DNA of 64,000 nt, taken from NCBI RefSeq assembly GCF_007747445.1, contig NZ_CP036425.1, positions 2,402,175-2,466,174 on the forward strand, written 5' to 3'. Source of the DNA: Poriferisphaera corsica (GTDB lineage: Bacteria; Planctomycetota; Phycisphaerae; Phycisphaerales; Phycisphaeraceae). The notes beneath the pieces are model-generated. The model was given only the letters and a program-made list of their open reading frames with translations, did not search any database and was not told where the DNA came from. Positions 48,409 through 58,032 of the stretch are shown here, in pieces. The position numbers were made by a program, and so were the translations under genes. Within the stretch, counting starts at the first letter, position 1. Each line of letters opens with the position of its first letter.

Positions 48409-50934
48409 ATGCTACGCGCTTTAACTTATGGCTTTCTGACGTGTTTAACCACAACCGGCTTTTTGATGAATCATGCTGCGATGGGAGGAATCTCAATTTC
48501 CGGACCAACATCAATCAGTGGTTTTAATGACACGCCAATCGAAGACGGTACATGGAATGTCGCTTTACTTGGAACTGCATTCTCTCTTGATGATGCAATT
48601 GTATCAGTCACTAATGGGCAAACAGTTACTGCTATATCAACGATCATTGGTTCGAGTATGAATCGTCACGCTTATCTTAATGTGTTCGGCGAAGATTCCG
48701 TGTACTCATCAAACTACATCGCTGTTTCTAAAGCACAAAGTGTGCCATTCGAAATAACCCAAGGTTACCTCTATGCCGGCAACGGCGGAACAGTCGCCGC
48801 ATTCAATTTCGACACCGGCACAGTCAAATATTCAAACGGCCACATCGAGATCGCCAACGATTCTGTCCTAAGTGTGATCAATGACTTCAATGCATCGCAT
48901 CATTCGTTTAGCGAAACAGATCTCATCGCGAGCACACTTTTTGTTGGCGGCAACATGATCTATGGCCAATCAGATAACGCCGAAGATACACCATCGGCAC
49001 GACTTTATTTACGTGACAGCGAAGCGACAGTCGAGGGTGAAGTAACATTTCACAACAACTTATTCGCAAACTTTACTCTGCACAACAATTCGAGACTCAA
49101 TGTCGGATCACAAATGTTTCTCGGCTACAACACAAACCTCAACTTGAGCGACAACTCCGTGATGGTCATCGACGAATCATTAAGACTGGGCGGTTCTATC
49201 ACTGATTCTGCATCAAATCGAAGCACACGTATTAACAATGGCAGTCATCTGCAAGCATTCAGCTTCCGATCAGCAGATTCAAATCGAATCTTCATCACAG
49301 ACCAAGGATCCGAACTCAGCACCGCTTCAGAAATCAGTATCTTCCGATTTACCGATGAACGTGTTGACGTCAACATCCTGAATGGCGGCACCATGAGCTC
49401 AGGAAGCAGCATCGCATTCTCGGATTATCTAGGAGCAAATGACTTTGACATTACCGTCCACGGTATTGATTCACGAATGCAAGCCAACAGCTACATCTCA
49501 TTCAACGGCTCCGACTTTTATACAATCGACGTCACACTCGATGCAGGCACCATCACAGCTGGACAACACCTATCCCTAAATACAGCCAACTTCCAACAAT
49601 ACGGTGGCGTGGTCGAAGCATCACGAATATTCATGAATGATTCGGTCTACGCTTTTCATTTCGGTACAATCCGCTTTACCGAAGAACAGGATATATACAA
49701 CGGCCACGAACTCTCACAGATCATCAGCAAAGCAGGCATCCTACAAGGCCAAAACATCGAACTCACAGGCGAAACCAATATCTACATGCAACTGCCCATC
49801 AACGGCGGCTCACTCAAAATCGGCAACCTGCTCACCCCGCAAAACGCCAGCATGCTTAAAGGTCGATTCACACAAACTGAAGAACTCAGCTCCTATGCCA
49901 TCCTGGCAATGCTAGAAGATCGCACCGTTGAAGCAGGGATGCATTTTGCATCTGAAAGCAACATTGATATTGCAGCAAATACACGAGTAAAAATGACCGG
50001 CGGCTCACTGGGCACAACATTTAGAATTGGTGGAAACCCAGAACACCCTCAATTACTTAGTCCATTAGCAGGCATGATTCTTCTTGCTGGTGTTATCGAA
50101 GGATCTGGTGAACTAAACGGTGCGACATTGATTACACCAACAGGTGAACTACGGATTCTTGAAGGTGATACGATGCGAGCAATGAATATCAACAACACTG
50201 GTGTCATTGATATTGTTGATGGGCATCTCGATGCGCGATTCGGTGTATTGGTCAATAACAACAATGGATTGGTGAGTATTCAAAATAGCAACTTCAGAAC
50301 TGATCTCATTAAAAATGAAGGTGATATTGCAATCACTTTTGGAACCAGTGCAATACGTGGCGATATCGAAAACAATGGTCGTGTAATCATCTCAGGCAAC
50401 TCAAACATGACGCTATGGGATGACATCATTAACGACAAAATTTTGCATGTTTCAGATGGCTCCACATTGGTTGTTTATGGATCCTTCTCTGGTAATGGCA
50501 CAAGTGGAACAGGAACCATCTTCCTTGAAGGCGATACACGTCTTGGCTTCTCCCCTGGCTACACCGTTAACGGAGGCAACACTATCCTTGGGAGCAATCA
50601 CGAATTAACAATTGAAATTGGCGGCACCCTGCCCGGCTCCGAATACGACGTCTTCGGTTCATTACAGCAGCTCGCACTCGACGGCGACCTCCTCGTTCAA
50701 TGGTACAACGGCTTCAACGCTTCTCTCGGTGATAGCTTCGATATCCTCGAATGGAATTCGCTTACCGGTACATTCGACAACATTGATCTCGCAGGCGCAT
50801 CACTTGCTGCAGGACTCCAGTGGGATACATCAGACCTCTACGTCACAGGCACAATCACTGTCATCCCAGAACCCGCAGCGATCACCCTACTTCTCGCCGG
50901 CTCATTACTGCTTATCCGAAGATCGAATCATTGA
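48409..50934 (+). CDS. Large secreted beta-repeat protein with PEP-CTERM tail (paralogue B)
   Basis: 841 residues with the same plan as the protein upstream. The signal peptide is at about 1-25. Repeated short strands follow, then GVIEGSGELNGATLIT, GTGTIFLEGDTRLGFSPGY, HELTIEIGGTLPGSEYDVF, FDILEWNSLTGTFDNIDL and the tail VIPEPAAITLLLAGSLLLIRR. The last 300 residues are the most alike; the N-terminal halves have diverged. GAGAGGGAACG lies before the ATG. The pair looks like an old tandem duplication. Confidence 0.85.
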   Translation: MLRALTYGFLTCLTTTGFLMNHAAMGGISISGPTSISGFNDTPIEDGTWNVALLGTAFSLDDAIVSVTNGQTVTAISTIIGSSMNRHAYLNVFGEDSVYSSNYIAVSKAQSVPFEITQGYLYAGNGGTVAAFNFDTGTVKYSNGHIEIANDSVLSVINDFNASHHSFSETDLIASTLFVGGNMIYGQSDNAEDTPSARLYLRDSEATVEGEVTFHNNLFANFTLHNNSRLNVGSQMFLGYNTNLNLSDNSVMVIDESLRLGGSITDSASNRSTRINNGSHLQAFSFRSADSNRIFITDQGSELSTASEISIFRFTDERVDVNILNGGTMSSGSSIAFSDYLGANDFDITVHGIDSRMQANSYISFNGSDFYTIDVTLDAGTITAGQHLSLNTANFQQYGGVVEASRIFMNDSVYAFHFGTIRFTEEQDIYNGHELSQIISKAGILQGQNIELTGETNIYMQLPINGGSLKIGNLLTPQNASMLKGRFTQTEELSSYAILAMLEDRTVEAGMHFASESNIDIAANTRVKMTGGSLGTTFRIGGNPEHPQLLSPLAGMILLAGVIEGSGELNGATLITPTGELRILEGDTMRAMNINNTGVIDIVDGHLDARFGVLVNNNNGLVSIQNSNFRTDLIKNEGDIAITFGTSAIRGDIENNGRVIISGNSNMTLWDDIINDKILHVSDGSTLVVYGSFSGNGTSGTGTIFLEGDTRLGFSPGYTVNGGNTILGSNHELTIEIGGTLPGSEYDVFGSLQQLALDGDLLVQWYNGFNASLGDSFDILEWNSLTGTFDNIDLAGASLAAGLQWDTSDLYVTGTITVIPEPAAITLLLAGSLLLIRRSNH

Positions 50935-50959
50935 TCGATATCGCTCAAGTTAAAATAAT

Positions 50960-50991
50960 AAGGAAGGCATGTACGAGACATGCCTTCCTTT
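50960..50991 (+). terminator. Rho-independent terminator after paralogue B
   Basis: AAGGAAGGCATGT - acgag - ACATGCCTTCCTT, a perfect 13-bp stem with a short T-tract, 26 bases after the stop. Confidence 0.8.
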
Positions 50992-52458
50992 AATGCGCAT
51001 AAAAAGAAGCTGCTAGCCGTGCCGCTACCGATTACCCCAAGTACATGCATGCCACATGTTCTTGTCAATAACAGATGATACAGAACGTAACAGTACCGAA
51101 GCGCTGATTAGATTGTTTTTATGTTCATCACCCACCAACGTCCAAGCTGATAGATAGTGAAGGAGATTCACAACACCGTATTTAGCTTTCCTGACACGAT
51201 CTTGCTTGACCCATTATAACTGTGTCTCTTCGAACACAACTATAACCGATCCACTCCAGCCGTATGTCATGGCGATCTCATTCGAGTGTGCTCACTTGCA
51301 AGTAAACACATCAAAAGGCTTCGCATCATCTGTGGGCCTGGCCGCAGTGATCCGTGTACACGACCCGATGGCATACCGAATCATTTATACACGTTTCCTC
51401 GCGGCGAAAACCTTCTTACAGTTTCAGCTACACGTCGATCATTGCCAGTGGGGTTGGCATACCGAATGCATACGCATCCAGCCATGACTTTGGAATCCCA
51501 CATTATGCATCCGCATTGTTTCACGAATCAACCAATATCAATCGCACACCAGTACAATCAACATCAACCGATCAATGATCACAAAACATCTAACACAACG
51601 CAGTACTCCAAGGAAACTGCCGCCCTATCCTGTATGCGGAGGGGTGCAACAGGCATTCAGACGAACCCGAGCAGGCAACAGTTCCAAGCGGAGAGGCTCC
51701 ATTGAACTGTTCCAGTTTCCTTCCCTTCAGTCTCGCTGCCTCAAATACACATTGCTGTATACCGAATCACAAAACTGATTTATCAGGGGGAATAAACCGG
51801 GGGTGGCCTACGGTTCAGCGGATCAGATCCATCTACTTGCGTAAACAAACCCAACGGGCTGAAAGGTAAACGACCGACGGCACGGCTCATCGCAGCTTCA
51901 TCTCATAGATCATCACGTCGATCACGTCCCCGCAATCGCACACCAGCACGTCATCATCAGCCCTTGGCTAATCTGAACGTGCCAGCAACGCAATGATTCG
52001 TTTAATCCACTACGACACAATCTTGATGAGCTTCACCTTCCCGATCACAGTTTTTGCCGTGTGGGGTTAGGTTCACCCATCTTCGTTCCATATCACTTGC
52101 CAAAGAGCATTCGACCACAAGCCTCTCACTAGCAGCTCCCAGTCAGCCCAGCGAATTTGTCATCCGCCCGACTTCTTGTTCTATCCCACTTCACAAACGC
52201 ATCATGCCGTCCCCAGCAATCTGTCGCAAGATATTTCCATTTTGTTGATTTACGGTGCATTTCAGGAAAATAACCGGTGGATAAGCTGACATCTTCATTC
52301 ATGTCAAGGCCGATTTTCACCCAATCACCCTCAGCCTTTTCACAATCCCAATTCGGCCTCTCACCACACAAGATATCGCCCCGCCTTATGAGTAATATTG
52401 TGAGTAACGCGTCCCCTATTCGTCAGAAACATCAAAAATCTGTAAAATCCCCCCCAAG
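50992..52458. other. 1.5 kb gene-free island with protein-like fragments
   Basis: No intact gene is supported. On the minus strand one frame from the ATG at 51384 runs to a TAG at 51025 through only a TGA and a TAA, and reads like protein (for example KYGVVNLLHYLSAWTLVGDE). Other fragments read ERRWVNLTPHGKNCDRE and DDDVLVCDCGDVIDVMIYEM, in different frames, and an 80-codon frame lies at 52129-52371. Base composition is more even than in neighbouring genes. This may be decayed coding DNA, a genome-specific repeat, or plain non-coding DNA. Confidence 0.4.
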
Positions 52459-53706
52459 ATGCAAAATCAAACGAATCCTACCGTCGATCTCAAAACTGTT
52501 CCCGCACGCCTCGCCCTTGAGGACGGCTCAGTCTTCCATGGACAAGGCTTTGGTGATGTATCATCACGCACTGTCGACGCCGAGGTCTGCTTCAACACCT
52601 CCATCACCGGCTACCAGGAAATCCTCACCGATCCCTCCTATGCCGGCCAGATCGTCACCATGACCTACCCCCTCATCGGCAACTACGGCACAAACCCCGC
52701 CGACCTCGAATCCTCTAAAATCCAAGTTTCAGGCTTCGTCGTCCGTGAACTCGCCAACCTCGCCAGTAACTTCCGTTCAACCGAACGACTTGAAGATTGG
52801 CTCGCCTCACAAAACGTCACCGGCATCACCGGCATCGATACCCGCGCCCTCACCCGTAAACTTCGTATCAACGGTGCCATGAACGGCGTCATCACCACCG
52901 ACACTAGCAAATCAGACGCCGAACTCGTTGCCGAAGCAAAAGCATCCACCGGACTCGTCGGTAAAAACCTCGCAGAAACCGTCTCAAGATCCGAAACCCT
53001 TCAATGGGATGAAGATCTCGGCGACTGGGCTCCCATCCAAGGTACCGTCGAACGTCCCACCAACGCCTTCCGTGTCGTCGCAATCGACTGCGGTGCCAAG
53101 CTCAACATCCTCCGCAACCTCACCGACTCCGGCTGCGACGTCATTGTCGTCCCATGGAACACCTCCGCCGAGGAAATCCTCTCTCATCAACCCAACGGCA
53201 TCTTCGTTTCTAATGGCCCCGGCGACCCCGCTGCCGTCTCAGAAACCATCGAAACTCTCAAATCCCTCACAGGCAAGCTTCCCATCTTCGGCATCTGTCT
53301 CGGCCATCAACTCCTCTGCCTCTCACTCGGCGCTGAAACATACAAGCTCAAATTCGGCCACCGCGGCGGAAACCAGCCCGTCCAGAACCTCGAAACCGGC
53401 AAAGTTGAGATCACCAGCCAAAACCACGGCTTCGCCGTCGAAACCGAATCACTCGAACACGTCGGCGCAGAAGCAACCCACATCAACCTCAATGACCGCA
53501 CACTCGCCGGTTTCCGTCACAATGAAATGCCCGTTTTCGCCATCCAATACCACCCCGAAGCTTCGCCCGGCCCACACGATTCTCGCTACCTCTTTGATTG
53601 CTTCATCGACATGATGCAGTCCGGTAAGTCACCCACTGGCGAGCAAATGGACACAGCCCAACGCCGTCGAAATGACCTGCTCACTGCCACGTCTCGCGAT
53701 CAGTAG
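52459..53706 (+). CDS. carA: Carbamoyl-phosphate synthase small subunit
   Basis: 415 residues. The N-terminal CPSase domain has LALEDGSVFHGQGFG and EVCFNTSITGYQEILTDPSY. The class I glutaminase domain has SNGPGDP, the nucleophile in GICLGHQLLCLSLG (Cys 280), KFGHRGGNQPV and QYHPEASPGP. It delivers ammonia to CarB for carbamoyl phosphate in arginine and pyrimidine synthesis. carB is not adjacent. Plus-strand C-rich codon use is pronounced. Confidence 0.97.
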   Translation: MQNQTNPTVDLKTVPARLALEDGSVFHGQGFGDVSSRTVDAEVCFNTSITGYQEILTDPSYAGQIVTMTYPLIGNYGTNPADLESSKIQVSGFVVRELANLASNFRSTERLEDWLASQNVTGITGIDTRALTRKLRINGAMNGVITTDTSKSDAELVAEAKASTGLVGKNLAETVSRSETLQWDEDLGDWAPIQGTVERPTNAFRVVAIDCGAKLNILRNLTDSGCDVIVVPWNTSAEEILSHQPNGIFVSNGPGDPAAVSETIETLKSLTGKLPIFGICLGHQLLCLSLGAETYKLKFGHRGGNQPVQNLETGKVEITSQNHGFAVETESLEHVGAEATHINLNDRTLAGFRHNEMPVFAIQYHPEASPGPHDSRYLFDCFIDMMQSGKSPTGEQMDTAQRRRNDLLTATSRDQ

Positions 53707-54174
53707 CAATACCATTTGTTAAACTAGGCAAAATATAGCACCCCGAACATTCGCAAATTTTGGGCAAACCTTATCAATTTAACAACTTATATCAATACCG
53801 CAGTCCATAACACAGTTAACCTCAATTTCATAATATTTAGTGTTATACCTATATAAAACATGTTGCAAAGCATTTGGTAAGCGGTTAACTTTAGAACTGT
53901 TCAGATGAGTGAATATGAAATGGTTTTCAGCGACCACATCTATTCACCCTGTGAACGCCGGAGGATTGGAGATTGCAAGGATGTATGTGCAACCCATTTC
54001 TTTATCGGCATCGCTGATTTTCTTTCAGTCAGCTTTGTAGTTTTTGACGATACTTTTTGTACGACGAACTTTCTACAACATATTGCTTAGATGGATACGC
54101 TCCTACCTGTATCTAGTCTCGGCAACAATCCGCAGTCTGCTTTTCCTACACGCAGACGCAGGAGGGCTTGGGTA
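53707..54174. other. Leader region of the PEP-CTERM gene at 54175
   Basis: 468 bp. The first half is A/T-rich and may hold the promoter. Close to the gene, GTCTGC - N12 - GCAGAC (about 54134-54157) can fold just ahead of the AGGAGG ribosome site, a position suited to translational control. The frame upstream of 54175 is open back to 54091, but its sequence is not a signal peptide. Confidence 0.4.
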
Positions 54175-54912
54175 ATGCACAACTTCGCCAGCAAATCTAT
54201 ACGTTTTGCCACAGGTGCCACAATCGCCGCCGCTATGACATTCTCTATTGCAGGTGTCTCCACAGCAGCCATCGTTTGGGACCTCGACGCAAGTAACCCG
54301 TCAGCAGATGTCACCATTCAGGAAATCATCGATAACGGTGGTCTCCAAGTCGAAGGCTTATTCTTCGATGATTGGCTCGTCGCTTCCACCAGCAGCGATG
54401 TCGACATCAATGCAAGTGAAATCAAGGTTCGCGCCTTCACCAATGGTGATGGCGGCGTAGGTATCACCTTCCTCGCACCTTGGGTAGCCGGCACCAACAC
54501 ACAGTACACCACAAACATTGAATTCAGCATCGACGCCGCAACTGCCATCACTGGCGTGCAGCTCTGGACAACTTCATACGCCACAACCGGCGAAGGCGTT
54601 GTCAGCATCGCTGAAAATATCACAACCGAACCCCCAACGGTCTTCGATCCCAACAGCGTTGGTGAACTTGGTGTCTACTATCAAGAAAATGACCCTTCCA
54701 ACGTCACCGGCGATCAAGCAACCTTCGATCCAGAAACCAAGCTCTACATCAGCAAGGACATCTCAGTCCGTGGTTCTGCCGATCCAACAATCGCTGGCAA
54801 TGCTCACCTGAGCAAATTCAACCAGTACTACCTCGTTGTACCTGAGCCAGCCTCGCTCGCTCTCTGCAGCTTGGGCATGATTGCTCTACTTGGTCGTCGT
54901 CGTACCAACTAA
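54175..54912 (+). CDS. Small secreted PEP-CTERM protein
   Basis: 245 residues. The ATG at 54175 is preceded by AGGAGG at nine bases and gives a clean signal peptide (FATGATIAAAMTFSIAGVSTAA); 28 upstream in-frame codons are rejected. The middle is a single beta-rich domain of about 190 residues with no recognised family (GVGITFLAPWVAG, TTNIEFSIDAATAITGVQLW). The tail VVPEPASLALCSLGMIALLGRRR is the PEP-CTERM signal. It is followed by a strong terminator and is a single-gene unit. Confidence 0.85.
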   Translation: MHNFASKSIRFATGATIAAAMTFSIAGVSTAAIVWDLDASNPSADVTIQEIIDNGGLQVEGLFFDDWLVASTSSDVDINASEIKVRAFTNGDGGVGITFLAPWVAGTNTQYTTNIEFSIDAATAITGVQLWTTSYATTGEGVVSIAENITTEPPTVFDPNSVGELGVYYQENDPSNVTGDQATFDPETKLYISKDISVRGSADPTIAGNAHLSKFNQYYLVVPEPASLALCSLGMIALLGRRRTN

Positions 54913-54954
54913 GCATCAAGCAATAGATTACCCAACCATCATGGAAGATAACGT

Positions 54955-54980
54955 GCCCGCTCATCGTAGCGGGCATTTTT
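54955..54980 (+). terminator. Rho-independent terminator
   Basis: GCCCGCT - catcgt - AGCGGGC followed by ATTTTT, 43 bases after the PEP-CTERM stop. Confidence 0.9.
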
Positions 54981-55071
54981 CATGCTCACATCGTCAACCC
55001 AATTGAGCTTCACCTCACAACTCACCTATAATACGCCGTCCATCATTCACACCACCTTGAGGCTTTTTGGG

Positions 55072-57072
55072 ATGCGCACATTCACACAACACACAACTCA
55101 ATCCACCGACTGGTCCCTCCAACAATCAGCCGACCTCTACCGCATCCCCGCCTGGGGTAAAGGCTACTTTGGCATCAACGATTTAGGCCATCTCACAGTC
55201 CACCCCAAACAAGACGCTCCCCCCCCTTCTCTCCCCCCCTCCTCCATTTCCCCCTCAGTCGCAGCCCCATCTTCCGCTGCTATCGACCTAAAAGAACTCA
55301 TCGATCAACTTCGCAGCCGCGATATCCATACCCCCATCCTACTTCGCTTTACAGACCTCCTCCGCGAGCGGCTCGCCGAAATCGCTTCCGCTTTCCAAAC
55401 AGCCATCACAGAAAACGATTATCAAAGCAACTACTGCGCTGTCTACCCCGTTAAAGTTAACCAACAACGACACGTCGTCGAAGAAGTCCTCGGCTTCTGC
55501 AAACAACATAACTTCGGCATCGAAGCCGGATCAAAACCCGAACTCCTCGCCGTCCTCGCGCTTGTCACCGACAATGACACCCCCATCATCTGTAACGGCT
55601 TCAAAGACGATGCCTTCATCGAAGCCGTCATACTCGCCTCAAAAATCGGCCGCAACATCATCCCCGTCGTCGAAAAGCTTTCCGAACTCCGTCTAATCAT
55701 CCGCTGTGCCAAAAAGCACAACGTACGCCCCCGCATCGGCGTCCGCGTCAAGCTCGCCACCACCGCCGCATCCAAGTGGGAAGACTCCGGTGGCATGCGA
55801 TCCAAATTCGGCCTCTTCATTTCCGAACTCCTCGACGCCATCGAAATCCTCCGCTCCGAAAACATGCTCGACTGTCTCCAGCTCCTCCACTCCCACATCG
55901 GCTCCCAACTCTCCGACTCCGCCCAAATCAAGCGAGCTGTCAACGAACTCGCGCGCGTCTACTGTGAGCTCCATAAATCCGGCGCATCAATGCAACTACT
56001 AGACGTCGGCGGCGGCTTCGGCGTCGACTACGACGGCTCCCAATCCACTGCCCATTCCTCAATCAACTACACCCCTCAAGAATACGCCAACAACATCATC
56101 TTCCACATCAAAGAAGCCTGTGACGCCGCACAAGTCCCACACCCCACCATCATCTCCGAGTCCGGCCGCGCCATGGTCGCATACTCCTCCGTCCTCGTCT
56201 TCGACATCCTTGGCTGGTCAGGCTTCAAACGCTTCCCGCTCCCCGAAGCAACCCCCAAAAACCTAGAAGACCTCATCAAACCCGTCCAAACGCTCTACGA
56301 AACCTTCGCAGAAATCAACACCGACAACTACATTGAATACTACCATGATGCGCAGATGAACCGCGACGAAGCACTCTCACTCTTCAACCTCGGGTACGGC
56401 TCACTCCAAGAACGCGGCCTCGCCGAAAAACTCTTCTTCGGCATCTGTTCCAAAGTTCTCACCATCGTCAAAACACTGCCCGACATGCCCGAGGAATTCG
56501 CCAACCTCGAAGCCATGCTCGCCGACACGTACTTCATCAACGGCTCCGTCTTCCAATCACTCCCCGATAGCTGGGCCATCGAGCAAATGTTCCCCATCGC
56601 CCCTATTCACCGCTTAGACCAGGAACCAACCTGCCGCGGCAAGCTCGTCGACATCACTTGCGATTCTGATGGACGCATCGAAAAATTCATCGACGCCACA
56701 GGCACAAAAGACGTTCTCGAACTCCACACCCTCACCGACGACCCCTATTACATCGCCGTCTTTCTAGTCGGCGCATACCAAGAAATCCTCGGCGACCTCC
56801 ACAATCTCTTCGGCGATACCAATGCTGTCCACGTCTCACTCGATGACAACAACCAAGTCTCCATCGACGAAGTCGTTGAAGGCGATACCGTTTCCGAAGT
56901 CCTTCGCTACGTTCAATACGAACCCGAAGAGCTTCGCCGCAACATGCGCCGCATCATCGAGCAATCCATCAAAAACAAAAAACTCACCGTCAACGAAGGT
57001 AAAGCCCTTCGTCTCTTCTACGAGCAGGGCCTCGCAGGCACCACCTACCTCAACCCCGACTCAAACACTTAA
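55072..57072 (+). CDS. speA: Biosynthetic arginine decarboxylase
   Basis: 666 residues from the ATG at 55072 (GAGG upstream); the open frame extends 30 codons further without supporting sites. Fold type III PLP enzyme: PLP lysine in YCAVYPVKVNQQ (Lys 128), IGVRVKLATTAASKWEDSGG, LLHSHIGSQLSD, LDVGGGFGVDYDG and SESGRAMVAYSSV. It makes agmatine for polyamine synthesis. A Pro/Ser-rich insert at about 48-70 interrupts the N-terminal region where E. coli SpeA has none. No speB is adjacent. Confidence 0.96.
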   Translation: MRTFTQHTTQSTDWSLQQSADLYRIPAWGKGYFGINDLGHLTVHPKQDAPPPSLPPSSISPSVAAPSSAAIDLKELIDQLRSRDIHTPILLRFTDLLRERLAEIASAFQTAITENDYQSNYCAVYPVKVNQQRHVVEEVLGFCKQHNFGIEAGSKPELLAVLALVTDNDTPIICNGFKDDAFIEAVILASKIGRNIIPVVEKLSELRLIIRCAKKHNVRPRIGVRVKLATTAASKWEDSGGMRSKFGLFISELLDAIEILRSENMLDCLQLLHSHIGSQLSDSAQIKRAVNELARVYCELHKSGASMQLLDVGGGFGVDYDGSQSTAHSSINYTPQEYANNIIFHIKEACDAAQVPHPTIISESGRAMVAYSSVLVFDILGWSGFKRFPLPEATPKNLEDLIKPVQTLYETFAEINTDNYIEYYHDAQMNRDEALSLFNLGYGSLQERGLAEKLFFGICSKVLTIVKTLPDMPEEFANLEAMLADTYFINGSVFQSLPDSWAIEQMFPIAPIHRLDQEPTCRGKLVDITCDSDGRIEKFIDATGTKDVLELHTLTDDPYYIAVFLVGAYQEILGDLHNLFGDTNAVHVSLDDNNQVSIDEVVEGDTVSEVLRYVQYEPEELRRNMRRIIEQSIKNKKLTVNEGKALRLFYEQGLAGTTYLNPDSNT

Positions 57073-57226
57073 GTTCATCCCGATAAATTCGTCTCTTCAC
57101 GTCGCACCAGCCGACGACCAACAAGCCCTTAGGCACAAACTGCCTGCAATAGCGCACTTACACATTATCACACCCCACTCCCAACCCACCTACAAACCAC
57201 TAACCAACCATTAGACTGAGATTCCA

Positions 57227-58018
57227 GTGTTCGACTTCCTTCCAACCACAATCCCCCTCTCCATCGTCATCACCATTCTTGCCATCGCTGCCATCATCAT
57301 CGGCATCAGCAAATCCGGCTTCGGCGGCTCCACCGGCGTCATCGCCACACCACTCGTCGCCAACCTACTGCCCATCGAGCAAACCCTCGGCTTCATGCTT
57401 CCTATCCTCATGATCGCAGATATCATTGCCATCAAACAACATTGGAATAACCAATCATGGAAGCATGTCCGCTGGATCGTCTCCGGTGCAACCCTCGGCG
57501 TACTCGCGTCAACAATCCTCATCTTCCTTCTCGCTAATAACACTGCAACACTCGATACATACATCAAGCTCGTCGTCGGCATCCTCTGCCTCTTCTTCGT
57601 CGTCTTCCAAATCGCGCGAGACCTGGGCATGCCCCTGCCCCACATCCCCGAAACACGCAACGGCGGCATCACCTGCGGCACCTTCACCGGCACAGTGTCA
57701 ACACTCTCCAATGCTGCCGGCCCAATTGTCGCCATCTACATGATTGAACAAAACCTTGGCAAAAAACGCATGACTGCTACCATGGTATTCACCTTCGCCA
57801 TCATTAATTGGCTCAAGGTACCAGGTTTCCTCTTCCTCGGAATCCTATCTCCGGGTGCAGTTCTTTTGGCTCTCTGTTTCCTGCCTTTCATACCCGTCGG
57901 TTCGCTTCTCGGGATCTGGATGCATAAACGCGTCAACGAGACACTCTTCAACGCAATCATATACGCTGCTACCGCGCTCTCATCTTTCTCGCTCGTCTAC
58001 AAATCCATCGCTCCCTAA
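57227..58018 (+). CDS. TauE/SafE-family membrane transporter
   Basis: 263 residues with about eight membrane helices. IGISKSGFGGSTGVIATPLVA near the N-terminus and TGTVSTLSNAAGPIVAIYMI in the second half are the two repeats of the TauE/SafE fold. The family exports sulfite, sulfoacetate or similar organic anions; the substrate here is unknown. The start is GTG with no strong ribosome site. It is 15 bp upstream of the ASCH gene, so co-transcription is likely. Confidence 0.88.
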   Translation: MFDFLPTTIPLSIVITILAIAAIIIGISKSGFGGSTGVIATPLVANLLPIEQTLGFMLPILMIADIIAIKQHWNNQSWKHVRWIVSGATLGVLASTILIFLLANNTATLDTYIKLVVGILCLFFVVFQIARDLGMPLPHIPETRNGGITCGTFTGTVSTLSNAAGPIVAIYMIEQNLGKKRMTATMVFTFAIINWLKVPGFLFLGILSPGAVLLALCFLPFIPVGSLLGIWMHKRVNETLFNAIIYAATALSSFSLVYKSIAP

Positions 58019-58032
58019 TCAACGACGACACC

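Noticed and set aside
51206-51705. Plus-strand open frames of 93 and 139 codons in the gene-free island
   Set aside because: No ribosome site, no domain, composition like random DNA; overlapping frames are equally open.
54091-54174. Extended N-terminus of the PEP-CTERM protein
   Set aside because: The Shine-Dalgarno and signal peptide both point to the ATG at 54175.
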